DNA from: UBA660 sp046704245
Lineage (GTDB): Bacteria; Bacillota_I; Bacilli_A; RF39; UBA660
Direction of reading: 5' to 3'
DNA: 22,953 nt
Assembly: GCA_046704245.1 (NCBI GenBank)
Contig: JBJKSD010000015.1
Coordinates: 1 to 22,953 of the forward strand
Shown here: in pieces, positions 7,806 through 16,511 of the stretch
How positions within the stretch are numbered: the first letter of the stretch is position 1
Layout: each line of letters starts with the position of its first letter
Made by a program: the position numbers and the translations under genes
The notes under the pieces: model-generated
What the model was told of the DNA's origin: nothing
The model's database searches: none
What the model saw: only the letters and a program-made list of their open reading frames with translations

Positions 7806-8769
7806 TTTTATCACCCACTAACGCATATATTTTAACTAATATATAAGTAATCGGTATTCCTAATAAACCTGCTAGTGCATAAACAATAATTTTTTGCCAA
7901 TGAAAGATGTTTAAAAATATCGCTACAAAAGTAAATAATATAATAAAATTAGGTATATAAGATATAATAAATTTTATAAAATCCAATAGAGCAATTTCTC
8001 TTTTAAATAATAATTTAATATTTAAATAATAAGTAATAAAAAGACTGATACTATAACCTACTACATAAGAAATAGTAGCGTTTATATAATTTGAAATAAA
8101 TAAAGATACTAGAAAGTTAGTTAAAGTGCCCACCCCACCACAAAAAACAAAAATAATAAATCCCTTATTGAAAAACATTTTTTTAATTTTATATTTCATT
8201 GTCTTTTCATAAATTTTATAATCAATAATCTTATTGCGTTTGACAATGAACGATCTTTTTGCTATTGAAATTAAGGGTTCATCTGATAAAGAATCAGTAT
8301 AAAAATTATCAATTGTTAAATTTTTAAATTTATTATTAAATCGTCTCACTTTTTCTTTGCCCTGGCAGTTTCTACCAACAAATTTTACAGTTCTCTTATC
8401 AAGGTTTGAAGCAATTAAGGTTTGTATATTTAATTTTATACATATTGGATTTAAAAGGAAGAATGGTGAAGCAGATATAATAATATCATTCTTTTTTTGT
8501 TGATCTAAATACCATCTTTTTATCTTATATTCTTTATTTTCCCAAAAATAATCTACTTCCTCATCTAAATTTTTTATACCTTTAATAAACGAAAAAAATT
8601 GTTCTTTCATTTTATCGCGAGGTATAATACCAAAAATATAGGCTACTAAACCAAGTATTTGAATAGGAAAATACTTTATTAACAAAAGATTTCTTTTTAG
8701 TGTAAATAGAAAGAAATCTATTGCTGAGTCGCCATCATAAATAGTGCCATCAAAATCATATACATTCAT
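7786..8769 (-). CDS. HAD-IB phosphatase fused to a GtrA-type membrane domain
   Basis: This 327-residue protein has two parts. Residues 1-185 are a HAD phosphatase: DFDGT (D5, D7), the serine motif SASPF (99-103), K138, and the acidic motif TDSLSDEP (D159, D163). Residues about 203-318 form a GtrA-like domain with four membrane helices, opening with the glycine-rich GGVGTLTN. GtrA proteins are linked to moving polyprenyl-phosphate sugars across the membrane or to anchoring partners. Next to a phosphoribosyl-polyprenyl-phosphate synthase, the natural proposal is that the HAD part removes the 5-phosphate from polyprenyl-P-ribose-5-P and the GtrA part flips the product; in mycobacteria these jobs are assigned to separate proteins (Rv3807c, and Rv3789 with debated role). 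The function is inferred; the domain calls are firm. GGTGGTGAT precedes the ATG. The stop is TAG. Confidence 0.85.
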   Translation of the reverse strand: MNVYDFDGTIYDGDSAIDFFLFTLKRNLLLIKYFPIQILGLVAYIFGIIPRDKMKEQFFSFIKGIKNLDEEVDYFWENKEYKIKRWYLDQQKKNDIIISASPFFLLNPICIKLNIQTLIASNLDKRTVKFVGRNCQGKEKVRRFNNKFKNLTIDNFYTDSLSDEPLISIAKRSFIVKRNKIIDYKIYEKTMKYKIKKMFFNKGFIIFVFCGGVGTLTNFLVSLFISNYINATISYVVGYSISLFITYYLNIKLLFKREIALLDFIKFIISYIPNFIILFTFVAIFLNIFHWQKIIVYALAGLLGIPITYILVKIYALVGDKNDKDNL

Positions 8770-8787
8770 AATATCACCACCGTTAAA

Positions 8788-9630
8788 TTATCTCATTAGA
8801 TATACAATAAAAATACAGAAGATAAATAATAATAATTGTAAAAAACGATCTTTAAGTAATACATCAATAGGATCGCCGTGAGAATCGCCTTCTACTACTA
8901 ATGTATATTTCATAAAGATAACCATTACTATTGGTACAGTAATAACTAAATATTGAATATCCTGAATAATTGCCCACAAAGAATAAAAGACAATTGTTAA
9001 GGCTAAACATAAATACATATTTTTATCTAAAAATTCTCTATTATAGGCATTTAACACATTTCGTGAATTTTTATTAACTTTTAACATTTCATTTCTTCTT
9101 TTACCAAAGGCAAAGAAGAAAGCAGCACTCATTATGGTTAAATATAACCAATTAGATACATCAACACCTATTATAGAAGCTCCATAGTATACTCGTATTA
9201 GGTACCCAAATACTAAAATTAAAATATCTATAAGAGCTATATCTTTTAATCCTAAACTATATGATAGATTAGCAAGAGCATACATCAGTAAGAGAATTAA
9301 AACATATAAATTTAAACCCGCTGCTAAATAATTAAAACAAACTGATAGCATGAATAATCCTATTGCTAAAAAATACGCTTTTTTTATTTTAATACGCCCT
9401 GCCGCTAAAGGCCTATGGCATTTAACTGGATGCAATCTATCTTTTTCTATATCTCTTATGTCATTTATAATATATACAACCGAAGACATAAACGAAAAAG
9501 CAATAAAACCATATAATACTGGCACAAATTGGTTCGTAAATATTCCATGAATAAACACCAAAGGCAAAAAAACCAAACCATTCTTAATATAATGCGAACA
9601 CCTACATAATTTTATATAATCTTTTATCAT
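8788..9630 (-). CDS. UbiA-family phosphoribosyl-polyprenyl-phosphate synthase (DPPR-synthase like)
   Basis: This 280-residue integral membrane prenyltransferase has about eight or nine helices. It shows NDIRDIEKD (N56, D57, D60, D64) followed by HPVKCHRPLAAG (K70, R73, P74), then YSLGLKDIALID (124-135), FGKRRNE (175-181) and GDPIDVLLKDR (252-262). The HP-K-RP-A-G, GKRR-E and GDP-V-L-DR signatures are those of decaprenyl-phosphate phosphoribosyltransferase, the mycobacterial Rv3806c type, and not of quinone or heme UbiA enzymes. The predicted reaction is transfer of 5-phosphoribose from PRPP to a polyprenyl phosphate on the inner membrane face. The ATG overlaps the TGA of the upstream GT-C gene (ATGA), and GGAGG lies inside that gene's end, so translation is coupled. 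The HAD-GtrA gene follows 18 bases later and fits the next step. Confidence 0.88.
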   Translation of the reverse strand: MIKDYIKLCRCSHYIKNGLVFLPLVFIHGIFTNQFVPVLYGFIAFSFMSSVVYIINDIRDIEKDRLHPVKCHRPLAAGRIKIKKAYFLAIGLFMLSVCFNYLAAGLNLYVLILLLMYALANLSYSLGLKDIALIDILILVFGYLIRVYYGASIIGVDVSNWLYLTIMSAAFFFAFGKRRNEMLKVNKNSRNVLNAYNREFLDKNMYLCLALTIVFYSLWAIIQDIQYLVITVPIVMVIFMKYTLVVEGDSHGDPIDVLLKDRFLQLLLFIFCIFIVYLMR

Positions 9631-11114
9631 ACTTTACTACCTCCATTTAATAATTTATTACTTGTTAATTGTAACCCATATGCAGCCATCAAGGCTATAA
9701 ATGGGTATAATATTATTTTATAACGCCCCTGTGTCTCACTAATTAGTAATGTCATACTGAAACCAAATATAATTAAATTTAATAAAAATAAATATTTATT
9801 TTTATTAAAATCTAAGGCGGAATATATAATGCCAATTAAATATAAACCCAAAATTATTACATAATAAAACTGCGAAGTAATTAGGCATATCCTTATTAAG
9901 TTTTCTTTGTTAATAACTAATTTATTGGGATATTTTATACTATCACTCACCCAATAAATGGGGTCCATATCACTGCGCCAAGTAATTTTATATTTATTTA
10001 TAACTATCTTAGGTAACATATCTAAATTATTTGAATATTCATCTCGAAGATCACCTAATAGTTTCTTACCAATTCGATTATAATCTTTATTATAGGTATC
10101 TAAATACTCTAAATATTTAATAACCATCTCATTATTATAAAAACCTAATCTATTATTTTGAGGTGATAAACCCATATACAAATAAAAAGGTGTTGGATTG
10201 CGATTAACTGGTTGTCCGGCTAAATGATCTAAATATGCAAAAAGGCCATAATTAACTATTAAATGCACAAATATAATTATTAAAATATTGATTATAATCT
10301 TCGCTGGTAAATATCTTTTTTGTTGATATAAAATTCGATACAATAAGACGTATATTAAAAAAGCAATAATCAATACAATAGATACAGGCTTAAAAAATTT
10401 TAAAATTGATAATGATATACCAATTACTATTGCTAGTAAAACATTATTAATTGGTTCCCTTGAGTTAAATCCTTTATCAAATATAATAAATAAAATTATA
10501 CTAACCAGCATAAATAGTGCAGCCATATGTTCGTTAGCAAAAATGTTGGTATATAGTAAATTTGAAGGCCAAAATGTATAGATAAGTCCCGAAACAAAAG
10601 CTAACTTATTATTTTTAGTAACTAGATATGATAGTATAAAAACTAAAATTGAACTGATTGTGACAATCATAGAAATAAATAATATGGCGCTTAATTGCGT
10701 TTTACCAAAAACAAAAGAGAAAAAATGAAAAACTTTAGATAATAAAGCCCAGTGATAAAAATTAGCGGCATTAGAAAAGTTAGGATTTTTCAATATAGCA
10801 TTTTTAAAATAAACATTAAAATCTGATATTTGCTCAATAGAACCGGCAATAAAAAATATATTTATTATGTGTAATATTATAGCCATCCCTATTAAAGCAA
10901 TTAAATAATGCTTTAATTTTTTTTCTTTTAGTCTAAAGAAAAATAATAATCCCTCAAAAAACATTACAATTACTAATAACAATAAAATGGTTTTCCAACT
11001 AGAAAACCTATTTATTAATATATGAAAAGATAAAAAGAATGCTATACCTACTCCAATTGCTAAAGCAATATATATAATAGACTCGATGTTAAAATACTTC
11101 TTTAGTGCTTCCAT
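9627..11114 (-). CDS. GT-C superfamily membrane glycosyltransferase (ArnT/PMT-like)
   Basis: This 495-residue protein has about eleven to thirteen membrane helices. It follows the GT-C plan: an acidic motif in the first large extracellular loop (SDF, D98), helices containing FWPSNLLYTNIFANEH, a large soluble stretch at about 310-400, and a C-terminal SETQGRYK motif (from residue 459) leading into LYPFIAL. GT-C enzymes use polyprenyl-phosphate sugars and act on the outer membrane face. Here the donor is probably the pentose lipid made by the next two genes; the acceptor is unknown, perhaps the polymer made by the rest of the locus. It is the first gene after an internal promoter and has a good AGGAGAG ribosome binding site. 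It ends in TGA overlapping the ubiA-like start. Confidence 0.8.
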   Translation of the reverse strand: MEALKKYFNIESIIYIALAIGVGIAFFLSFHILINRFSSWKTILLLLVIVMFFEGLLFFFRLKEKKLKHYLIALIGMAIILHIINIFFIAGSIEQISDFNVYFKNAILKNPNFSNAANFYHWALLSKVFHFFSFVFGKTQLSAILFISMIVTISSILVFILSYLVTKNNKLAFVSGLIYTFWPSNLLYTNIFANEHMAALFMLVSIILFIIFDKGFNSREPINNVLLAIVIGISLSILKFFKPVSIVLIIAFLIYVLLYRILYQQKRYLPAKIIINILIIIFVHLIVNYGLFAYLDHLAGQPVNRNPTPFYLYMGLSPQNNRLGFYNNEMVIKYLEYLDTYNKDYNRIGKKLLGDLRDEYSNNLDMLPKIVINKYKITWRSDMDPIYWVSDSIKYPNKLVINKENLIRICLITSQFYYVIILGLYLIGIIYSALDFNKNKYLFLLNLIIFGFSMTLLISETQGRYKIILYPFIALMAAYGLQLTSNKLLNGGSKV

Positions 11115-11155
11115 AATCTCTCTCCTGCAATCATTTAGAATAGTTTGACAAATAT

Positions 11156-11184
11156 ATTATAACATACAAAATTTGACATGTAAT
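11156..11184 (-). promoter_or_regulatory. Internal extended -10 promoter ahead of the lipid-pentose cassette
   Basis: On the minus strand TATAAT (11156-11161) is preceded by TGT, giving an extended -10. ATTACA (11179-11184) lies 17 bases upstream and matches the -35 consensus at 4 of 6 places. The expected start is near 11149, leaving a leader of about 35 bases before the ATG at 11114. It splits the locus into two possible transcription units. Confidence 0.65.
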
Positions 11185-11190
11185 ACATGT
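11176..11190. promoter_or_regulatory. Operator-like 7-1-7 palindrome overlapping the -35 box
   Basis: ACATGTA and TACATGT are perfect inverted repeats around one central base. The element covers the -35 region of the internal promoter, the right place for a repressor dimer. The single-base loop and lack of a T-tract argue against a terminator. The binding protein is unknown. Confidence 0.45.
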
Positions 11191-11204
11191 TATATAATTT
11201 ATAG

Positions 11205-12608
11205 TTAAAATCTAAAATAAATAAAAGGATTATATGAATTATTCTCTAAAAACATAATTGATAATATAAATATAATTACTAAAAATATATCTAATAAATA
11301 TTTATTTATTGTTTGATTTGTTTTAAATATTTTAACAATAGGCATAGAACCAATTATAGCAATAATAGAATATGGTAAACACGGGACGATATTATAATAT
11401 TCGGTAAAGAATTCTTTTACATCAACACTCTTATATATAAACATGTTTTTAATAAAAGAAATAACAACCAACATATTATCTGCCCTAAATATAACCCAGC
11501 CTATTAAAATAAGGATAATAGCATATAGATGTCTTAACCATTGAGGGGCTTTTGATAAAACTTGTAATAAAAACAATTTTTCAATAACCAGTATTAATCC
11601 AAAATAAAGCCCCCATATAACAAAATTCCAACTTGCTCCATGCCAAAGCCCTGTTATAAACCAAACTATAAATATGTTTCTAAACCATTTGATTTTTGAA
11701 ACTCTATTACCCCCAAGTGGAATATAAATATAATCTCTGAACCAAGAACTCAAAGATATGTGCCATCTGCGCCAAAAATCAGTAATACTTTGGGCAATAT
11801 AAGGATAGTTAAAGTTCTCTAGAAAATTAAAACCTAACATTTTTCCTAGGCCTATTGCCATATCACTATATCCACTAAAATCAAAATATATTTGAAATGC
11901 ATATGCTATAGCCCCCATCCACAATGTGCTTGTTCCTAAATTTTCTACTTTTAATGAAAAAATGGTATCAGCAATTATAGCCATTTGATTAGCAATTATA
12001 ACTTTCTTACCTAACCCAATTATAAATCTCCTGAATCCATTAGCAAATAGAGAAATCGTTATTTTTCTATTTTTTAATTCATCTTCAACTGTAATATACC
12101 TCACAATGGGTCCGGCAATTAGTTGTGGAAATGATGAAATATAAGTGGCTAAAGTTAAAATGTTTTTTTGTACTTTCACTTTCCCATTATATACATCAAA
12201 AATATAAGATAAAATTTGGAAAGTATAAAAGCTTATACCTATTGGTAGGGGTAAATTCATTGTTTTAATATTTAAATTAAATATATTATTAATATTTATT
12301 ATTAAAAAGTCACTATATTTATAAAATCCTAATAATCCAATATTTATTAATATTGCTAAAATCAAAATTAATTTTGCATTATTTTTTTGGTTCTTTTTAA
12401 GTAAGGTACTAATAAATAGGGTTAAAAAATAACCACATGTAATAGAAAAAATCATTAAAACAATATATACTGGTTCACCCCAAGCATAGAAAAATAATGA
12501 GAATATTAATAATATTATATTTCTATACTTGATATTATTAATGCTGTAATATAAAACTAATAATAAAGGTAAAAATGTAAACAAAAATGATAGACTGCTA
12601 AACAACAT
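11205..12608 (-). CDS. MBOAT-family O-acyltransferase (AlgI/DltB-like)
   Basis: This 467-residue polytopic membrane protein moves acyl (usually acetyl) groups from the cytoplasm to an extracellular acceptor. Family motifs in order are FPQLIAGPIVRY (160-171), YFDFSGYSDMAIGLG (241-255), ITDFWRRWHISL (275-286, H283), YIPLGGNR (295-302) and LWHGASWNF (321-329) with the catalytic histidine H323. The length and motifs match AlgI/PatA-type enzymes. It starts two bases after the stop of the DHHW gene, and this pairing is the usual AlgI-AlgJ or PatA-PatB partnership for O-acetylation of a surface polymer. Only a weak Shine-Dalgarno is seen, so coupling to the upstream gene is likely. Confidence 0.93.
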   Translation of the reverse strand: MLFSSLSFLFTFLPLLLVLYYSINNIKYRNIILLIFSLFFYAWGEPVYIVLMIFSITCGYFLTLFISTLLKKNQKNNAKLILILAILINIGLLGFYKYSDFLIININNIFNLNIKTMNLPLPIGISFYTFQILSYIFDVYNGKVKVQKNILTLATYISSFPQLIAGPIVRYITVEDELKNRKITISLFANGFRRFIIGLGKKVIIANQMAIIADTIFSLKVENLGTSTLWMGAIAYAFQIYFDFSGYSDMAIGLGKMLGFNFLENFNYPYIAQSITDFWRRWHISLSSWFRDYIYIPLGGNRVSKIKWFRNIFIVWFITGLWHGASWNFVIWGLYFGLILVIEKLFLLQVLSKAPQWLRHLYAIILILIGWVIFRADNMLVVISFIKNMFIYKSVDVKEFFTEYYNIVPCLPYSIIAIIGSMPIVKIFKTNQTINKYLLDIFLVIIFILSIMFLENNSYNPFIYFRF

Positions 12609-12610
12609 AA

Positions 12611-13813
12611 TTACATCCCGCTTCCCAGTATAAATTCGTTATTCGAAAAAAATGATCCATCCCCCACTAATAATACCGTATCAATATTATTATTTTGAAT
12701 ATAAGTTTCAAAATTAAATTGTTTACCAAGCATATTTTGATAGTGCCTTAAGTCTACAACAAACGTTTTATTAAAATGTGATGCAATTAAATCATCAATA
12801 GCATTAGAATATGAATTAGATAAAATTAATAAATTATTATTCTTATTATTAAAATTATATATAATTTCGCCTTTATCTTGGCCGTAAAAATCACTATAAT
12901 AGTTAATTCTATCTGATTTTATATATATACCTTTAAAATATTGATATTTCTTACCATAATTATTATTCTTTTCATCTACCAAGACTGAATGTGATGATAA
13001 AGAAGGGTTGTAAGCGCAAAACTGCTCAGTTAAATTAGTATTAGCTATTTTTCGAGCCTTACTGCCCCAAAACATAGCGCCAGTAAAACATTTTAAATCT
13101 CCGTGATCTAATATTTTATCCTTTGGTTTAATCATTGCAATAATATCAATATATCCCTTATATGATCCTTGATAATTCCAATGATGATCCGTTTTATAGA
13201 AAAATCGTTGATAATCTCCATAACCATTTAAATCTAATTTATCAATATTTTCTACATTTAAATTTTCTTTTAAATAATTAAACACTTCATAATTACTATT
13301 ACTATTAAAATCAAATGTTACGTCAGTATCAATAAAATATGCGTAGAATTTTACTTTTGAATATTTGTTAATAAAACTATTATAGTTTGCAATATTATCA
13401 CCAAAAATGGCGCTTAAATTACTCGTGTCTTCTTTTTTATATACAATATAATCACTACAATCATAATTGTATAAACTCTCCTTAATAGGAATATAAGTCC
13501 GTCTACAATCATTATCATGATATATTATTTTATCCATACTATCAATTGCCAAGTTTTCTAGACTATTGACAGACAATTTCATAGTACTGCCTAAAAGCAT
13601 TTGGTCAGATAGACCATTCTCTAATTGATCTTGGAAATTTCCCCCTAAAAAATCTGATAATATTGTAGCGGAAATAAAAGACGGGACTTTACTTAAGGTT
13701 CTATTTTCAAGCGAAGACACATCTTTCTGACCTCTAATTAAAATTAAAGTTGGTGATATTAAAATAACTAATACAACTACAATAAAGATTTTATCACGCC
13801 AATTATTTAACAT
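12611..13813 (-). CDS. DHHW-family (AlgJ/AlgX-like) O-acetylation protein
   Basis: This 400-residue protein has an N-terminal membrane anchor (about residues 9-27) and an extracytoplasmic SGNH-like domain. It carries the family marks ENRTLSKVP (36-44) and TDHHW (208-212). The likely catalytic set is D209, H211 and S334 (in LSNSYS), matching the D-x-H and serine of AlgJ/AlgX. The residue before the serine is asparagine (N333), where aspartate is common in this family. It is expected to take the acetyl group delivered by the MBOAT partner coded next and place it on the polysaccharide. AAAGGAG precedes the ATG. Confidence 0.85.
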   Translation of the reverse strand: MLNNWRDKIFIVVVLVILISPTLILIRGQKDVSSLENRTLSKVPSFISATILSDFLGGNFQDQLENGLSDQMLLGSTMKLSVNSLENLAIDSMDKIIYHDNDCRRTYIPIKESLYNYDCSDYIVYKKEDTSNLSAIFGDNIANYNSFINKYSKVKFYAYFIDTDVTFDFNSNSNYEVFNYLKENLNVENIDKLDLNGYGDYQRFFYKTDHHWNYQGSYKGYIDIIAMIKPKDKILDHGDLKCFTGAMFWGSKARKIANTNLTEQFCAYNPSLSSHSVLVDEKNNNYGKKYQYFKGIYIKSDRINYYSDFYGQDKGEIIYNFNNKNNNLLILSNSYSNAIDDLIASHFNKTFVVDLRHYQNMLGKQFNFETYIQNNNIDTVLLVGDGSFFSNNEFILGSGM

Positions 13814-13840
13814 AGTGCTTTCTCCTTTAATTTAATAATT

Positions 13841-14959
13841 TTACAATAATTCTTCAAACTTTTTTATTATCTCTTGATTATATTTCTTTAAATCAAAATA
13901 AAAATTGTTTTTTTTATTATTCATATATTTAACAATCCCATTATAAAGGCCTTCAATTGAATTCTCGGTTATAATTGCTGAGCCTTTAGGGGCTATATTT
14001 TTTGCAATTTCATATGCTCCCGATATTTTAGGGACTACTATCGGTATACCTAAATATAAACTCTCAAGTAATACTAGACCAAAGCCTTCATAACGTGAAG
14101 ATATTACAAATAAATCAGCTTGTTTTAATAAATTATAAGGATTAGCCATCTGACCAGTTAAAATTACCCTATCACTAATTCTTAATTCTGTAATTAATTT
14201 CTCTATTCTAAATCGATCTGGGCCATCGCCAACTATATATAATTTAGTATTATAACCATTCCTTTTTAATTTTTCTTGTACTAATATTAAACGGTCAAAA
14301 CCTTTTACTGGTCTTATCGAACCAATTGCAATAATATTAAAAGTATTTTTATCAAATTTTATTAATTGTCTTTCTTCTGTTCCTTTATCAATGCGATTTT
14401 GATCTACTAAATTCCATAAATAAGTTAATTTATCTTTATATTGAGGATATATACTAGCAAAATTATTCATAGCATTTTTAGAAACAGCTACTATTTTATT
14501 AAATAGTTTGTATTTTTTATGCATTGACCATAATCTAAGTTTGAATACTGGTTGAAACTTACTTCTATTTTTATAATCACTATGAATCCAAATAATTTTC
14601 TTCCCAGCATTGGCATAAGCTGCATAATAATCAGAAAAAGATACATAACCATCAAAAGCAATAGCAATATCATATTTTTTTTCATTAACCAAATCTTTAT
14701 AGAGAAATTTAAAATAAATAGCCCTTCCAAAAAATTCAATAAGTAATCGTTTTAATTTTGATAACCTTAAATTATATTTTTCTTTGATTGATATTACATT
14801 TACTTGTGAAGGAATCAAAGATAATAAATCTCCTTTTTTTTCATACAATACTAAATCAACTTGATATTTATCATAATCAAGCATATTTAAGAGGTTAACT
14901 AAAACTCTCTGAATACCACCAATTGTCAAATTACTTTGTGTTATTAATATTTTCTTCAT
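13841..14959 (-). CDS. GT4-family glycosyltransferase
   Basis: This 372-residue cytoplasmic GT-B fold enzyme has an N-terminal glycine-rich loop (TIGGIQR, 12-18), the phosphate-contacting R216 and K219 in GSIRPVKGFDR, the GDGP turn (245-248), and the retaining E-x7-E motif (E291, E299) in RYEGFGLVLLES. These define family GT4. It should add one hexose or N-acetylhexosamine to the lipid-linked repeat; donor and acceptor cannot be told from sequence. It is the only ordinary cytosolic GT-B sugar transferase in the window besides the GT26 enzyme, so others are probably coded outside it. AGGAG lies about 7 bases before the ATG. Confidence 0.93.
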   Translation of the reverse strand: MKKILITQSNLTIGGIQRVLVNLLNMLDYDKYQVDLVLYEKKGDLLSLIPSQVNVISIKEKYNLRLSKLKRLLIEFFGRAIYFKFLYKDLVNEKKYDIAIAFDGYVSFSDYYAAYANAGKKIIWIHSDYKNRSKFQPVFKLRLWSMHKKYKLFNKIVAVSKNAMNNFASIYPQYKDKLTYLWNLVDQNRIDKGTEERQLIKFDKNTFNIIAIGSIRPVKGFDRLILVQEKLKRNGYNTKLYIVGDGPDRFRIEKLITELRISDRVILTGQMANPYNLLKQADLFVISSRYEGFGLVLLESLYLGIPIVVPKISGAYEIAKNIAPKGSAIITENSIEGLYNGIVKYMNNKKNNFYFDLKKYNQEIIKKFEELL

Positions 14960-14968
14960 TTGATACTC

Positions 14969-16498
14969 CTAATCTTCCTCAATTTCTTTTAATATTGTTT
15001 TCCCCTTAATTGCATCAATAAGAAATTTAACTCTATTTATAAATAATAGTTCATTAGTTATTTTAAATAAACCTAAATTAAAAATAAAATTTATGATAAA
15101 AATAATTGAACCATTAGCAAACCATAATAGAATATTAGTGTTATAAAGATAACTATTTATTATATTTATTACTAAGAAAGAACTTAAACCCATAGTAAGA
15201 TATTTTAAGATTTTTAAATAATATAATCTAGTATTTACATTAAATATTTTCTTATGGATAATTATTGGATAGAAAATAAAATTACCTGTTAGAAAAGCAA
15301 ATAAAGTAGCAATTAACACGCCAGCTATACCTAAAATATTAATTAATATAATTGATAAGGTGATGTTAGTAACACTTTGATATATGGCAGCATTTCTAAT
15401 ATTTTTAAATTCCCCTGATGCATTCATAAATACTTCTAAAGGAATTTTAATTACATTCATATATAAAATAAAAATAAAAAGTAATGAAACTAATGAAGAT
15501 GCTGTATACCTATCTCCAAACCATAATCCAATAAATGGGGTAATCATAAAGAAAAGAGGGATACAAATAGTATTAGCAATAAAGAAAAGTAGTGAATTCA
15601 TTTCATAAAATACTTCCTGGGCTTTGCTTTTTTGATCTACTAATAAATTACCGATACCAGCCAATGTTGCAGAGCTTATACGCTTAACAATTAATGTAAG
15701 CATGTTAATTATCTGATAATATGCTGCATAAATAACAACCGATAATAAGCCTAAAAATTTTGAAATTAAAATAATATCAGTATTATCAAAAATTAAAGCA
15801 TTTATCTTTTGAATTATTAAATATTTTGATTCTTTTATAAACGACTTATCTTTTGTAGCTTTCAAATTAAGCTCAGGATGATTCCTCTTTGACATATTTA
15901 CAATTACTATATTTCTAAGAATGGTTAATACCAAAAACATAAGTAATAAAGTAAGCAATTTAAAGCCCATCATAGCTAAAATTATTTCCATTATTGTTTT
16001 TAATATTGTCATTATATAGTTAACACTACTAGTTTTATATAACTTCTGCTCTGCTTCAAATCGTATAGTGCGGGCTGATATAAAATAGCTGGTAGAACTA
16101 GCTATAATAAAAATAATAAATGCTATTTGTATATAAATAATATCAAGTTGGGTATCTTTAATAAAAGACATTATAAAGAAAGATAATATTATTCCAATAA
16201 TTATTACAGCAATACCAATTTTACTAAAGAAGTCTTTTGCTCCAGATAATAATTCATTTATTTTTCTATAATTAGCTTCATTTATAGGTTTATATAAACG
16301 ATAAGTTATGGCTGCTGTTAAACCACTATCAATTAAAGATACATACAAAAAGAGTTGATAAAATAATTGGTATACACCAACACTATCATCACCTAAATAT
16401 TGCAATAAAACTTTAGTTTTAAAAAGTCCTAAAATTGCAATTATAGTCGTTAAAACTATTCCATATATGAATGTTTTAGCTGAATTCTTTGTGCGCAT
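14969..16498 (-). CDS. Wzx-like polysaccharide flippase (MOP superfamily)
   Basis: This 509-residue protein has about 14 membrane helices and begins with a short basic segment before the first helix, as in polysaccharide-transporter (PST/Wzx) members of the MOP superfamily. The N-terminal stretch LLQYLGDDSVGVYQLFYQL (about 31-49) and the following SGLTAAITYRLY fit that family. It should flip the undecaprenyl-linked repeat unit to the outer face. It lies between the CDP-polyol transferase and GT4 genes, with a Wzy-like polymerase upstream, so a Wzx/Wzy-type pathway is likely. GAGGTAG precedes the ATG. The stop is TAG, just before the GT4 ribosome binding site. Confidence 0.9.
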   Translation of the reverse strand: MRTKNSAKTFIYGIVLTTIIAILGLFKTKVLLQYLGDDSVGVYQLFYQLFLYVSLIDSGLTAAITYRLYKPINEANYRKINELLSGAKDFFSKIGIAVIIIGIILSFFIMSFIKDTQLDIIYIQIAFIIFIIASSTSYFISARTIRFEAEQKLYKTSSVNYIMTILKTIMEIILAMMGFKLLTLLLMFLVLTILRNIVIVNMSKRNHPELNLKATKDKSFIKESKYLIIQKINALIFDNTDIILISKFLGLLSVVIYAAYYQIINMLTLIVKRISSATLAGIGNLLVDQKSKAQEVFYEMNSLLFFIANTICIPLFFMITPFIGLWFGDRYTASSLVSLLFIFILYMNVIKIPLEVFMNASGEFKNIRNAAIYQSVTNITLSIILINILGIAGVLIATLFAFLTGNFIFYPIIIHKKIFNVNTRLYYLKILKYLTMGLSSFLVINIINSYLYNTNILLWFANGSIIFIINFIFNLGLFKITNELLFINRVKFLIDAIKGKTILKEIEED

Positions 16499-16511
16499 AT
16501 CTGACTCTACC

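Noticed and set aside
11176..11190. Palindrome as terminator of the MBOAT gene
   Set aside because: The central loop is one base, the alternative stem is only 5 bp of mixed AT, and no T-tract follows.
11173..11198. Plus-strand promoter with TTGACA and TATAAT
   Set aside because: The spacing is only 14 bases and it would read antisense into the MBOAT gene with no plus-strand gene to serve.
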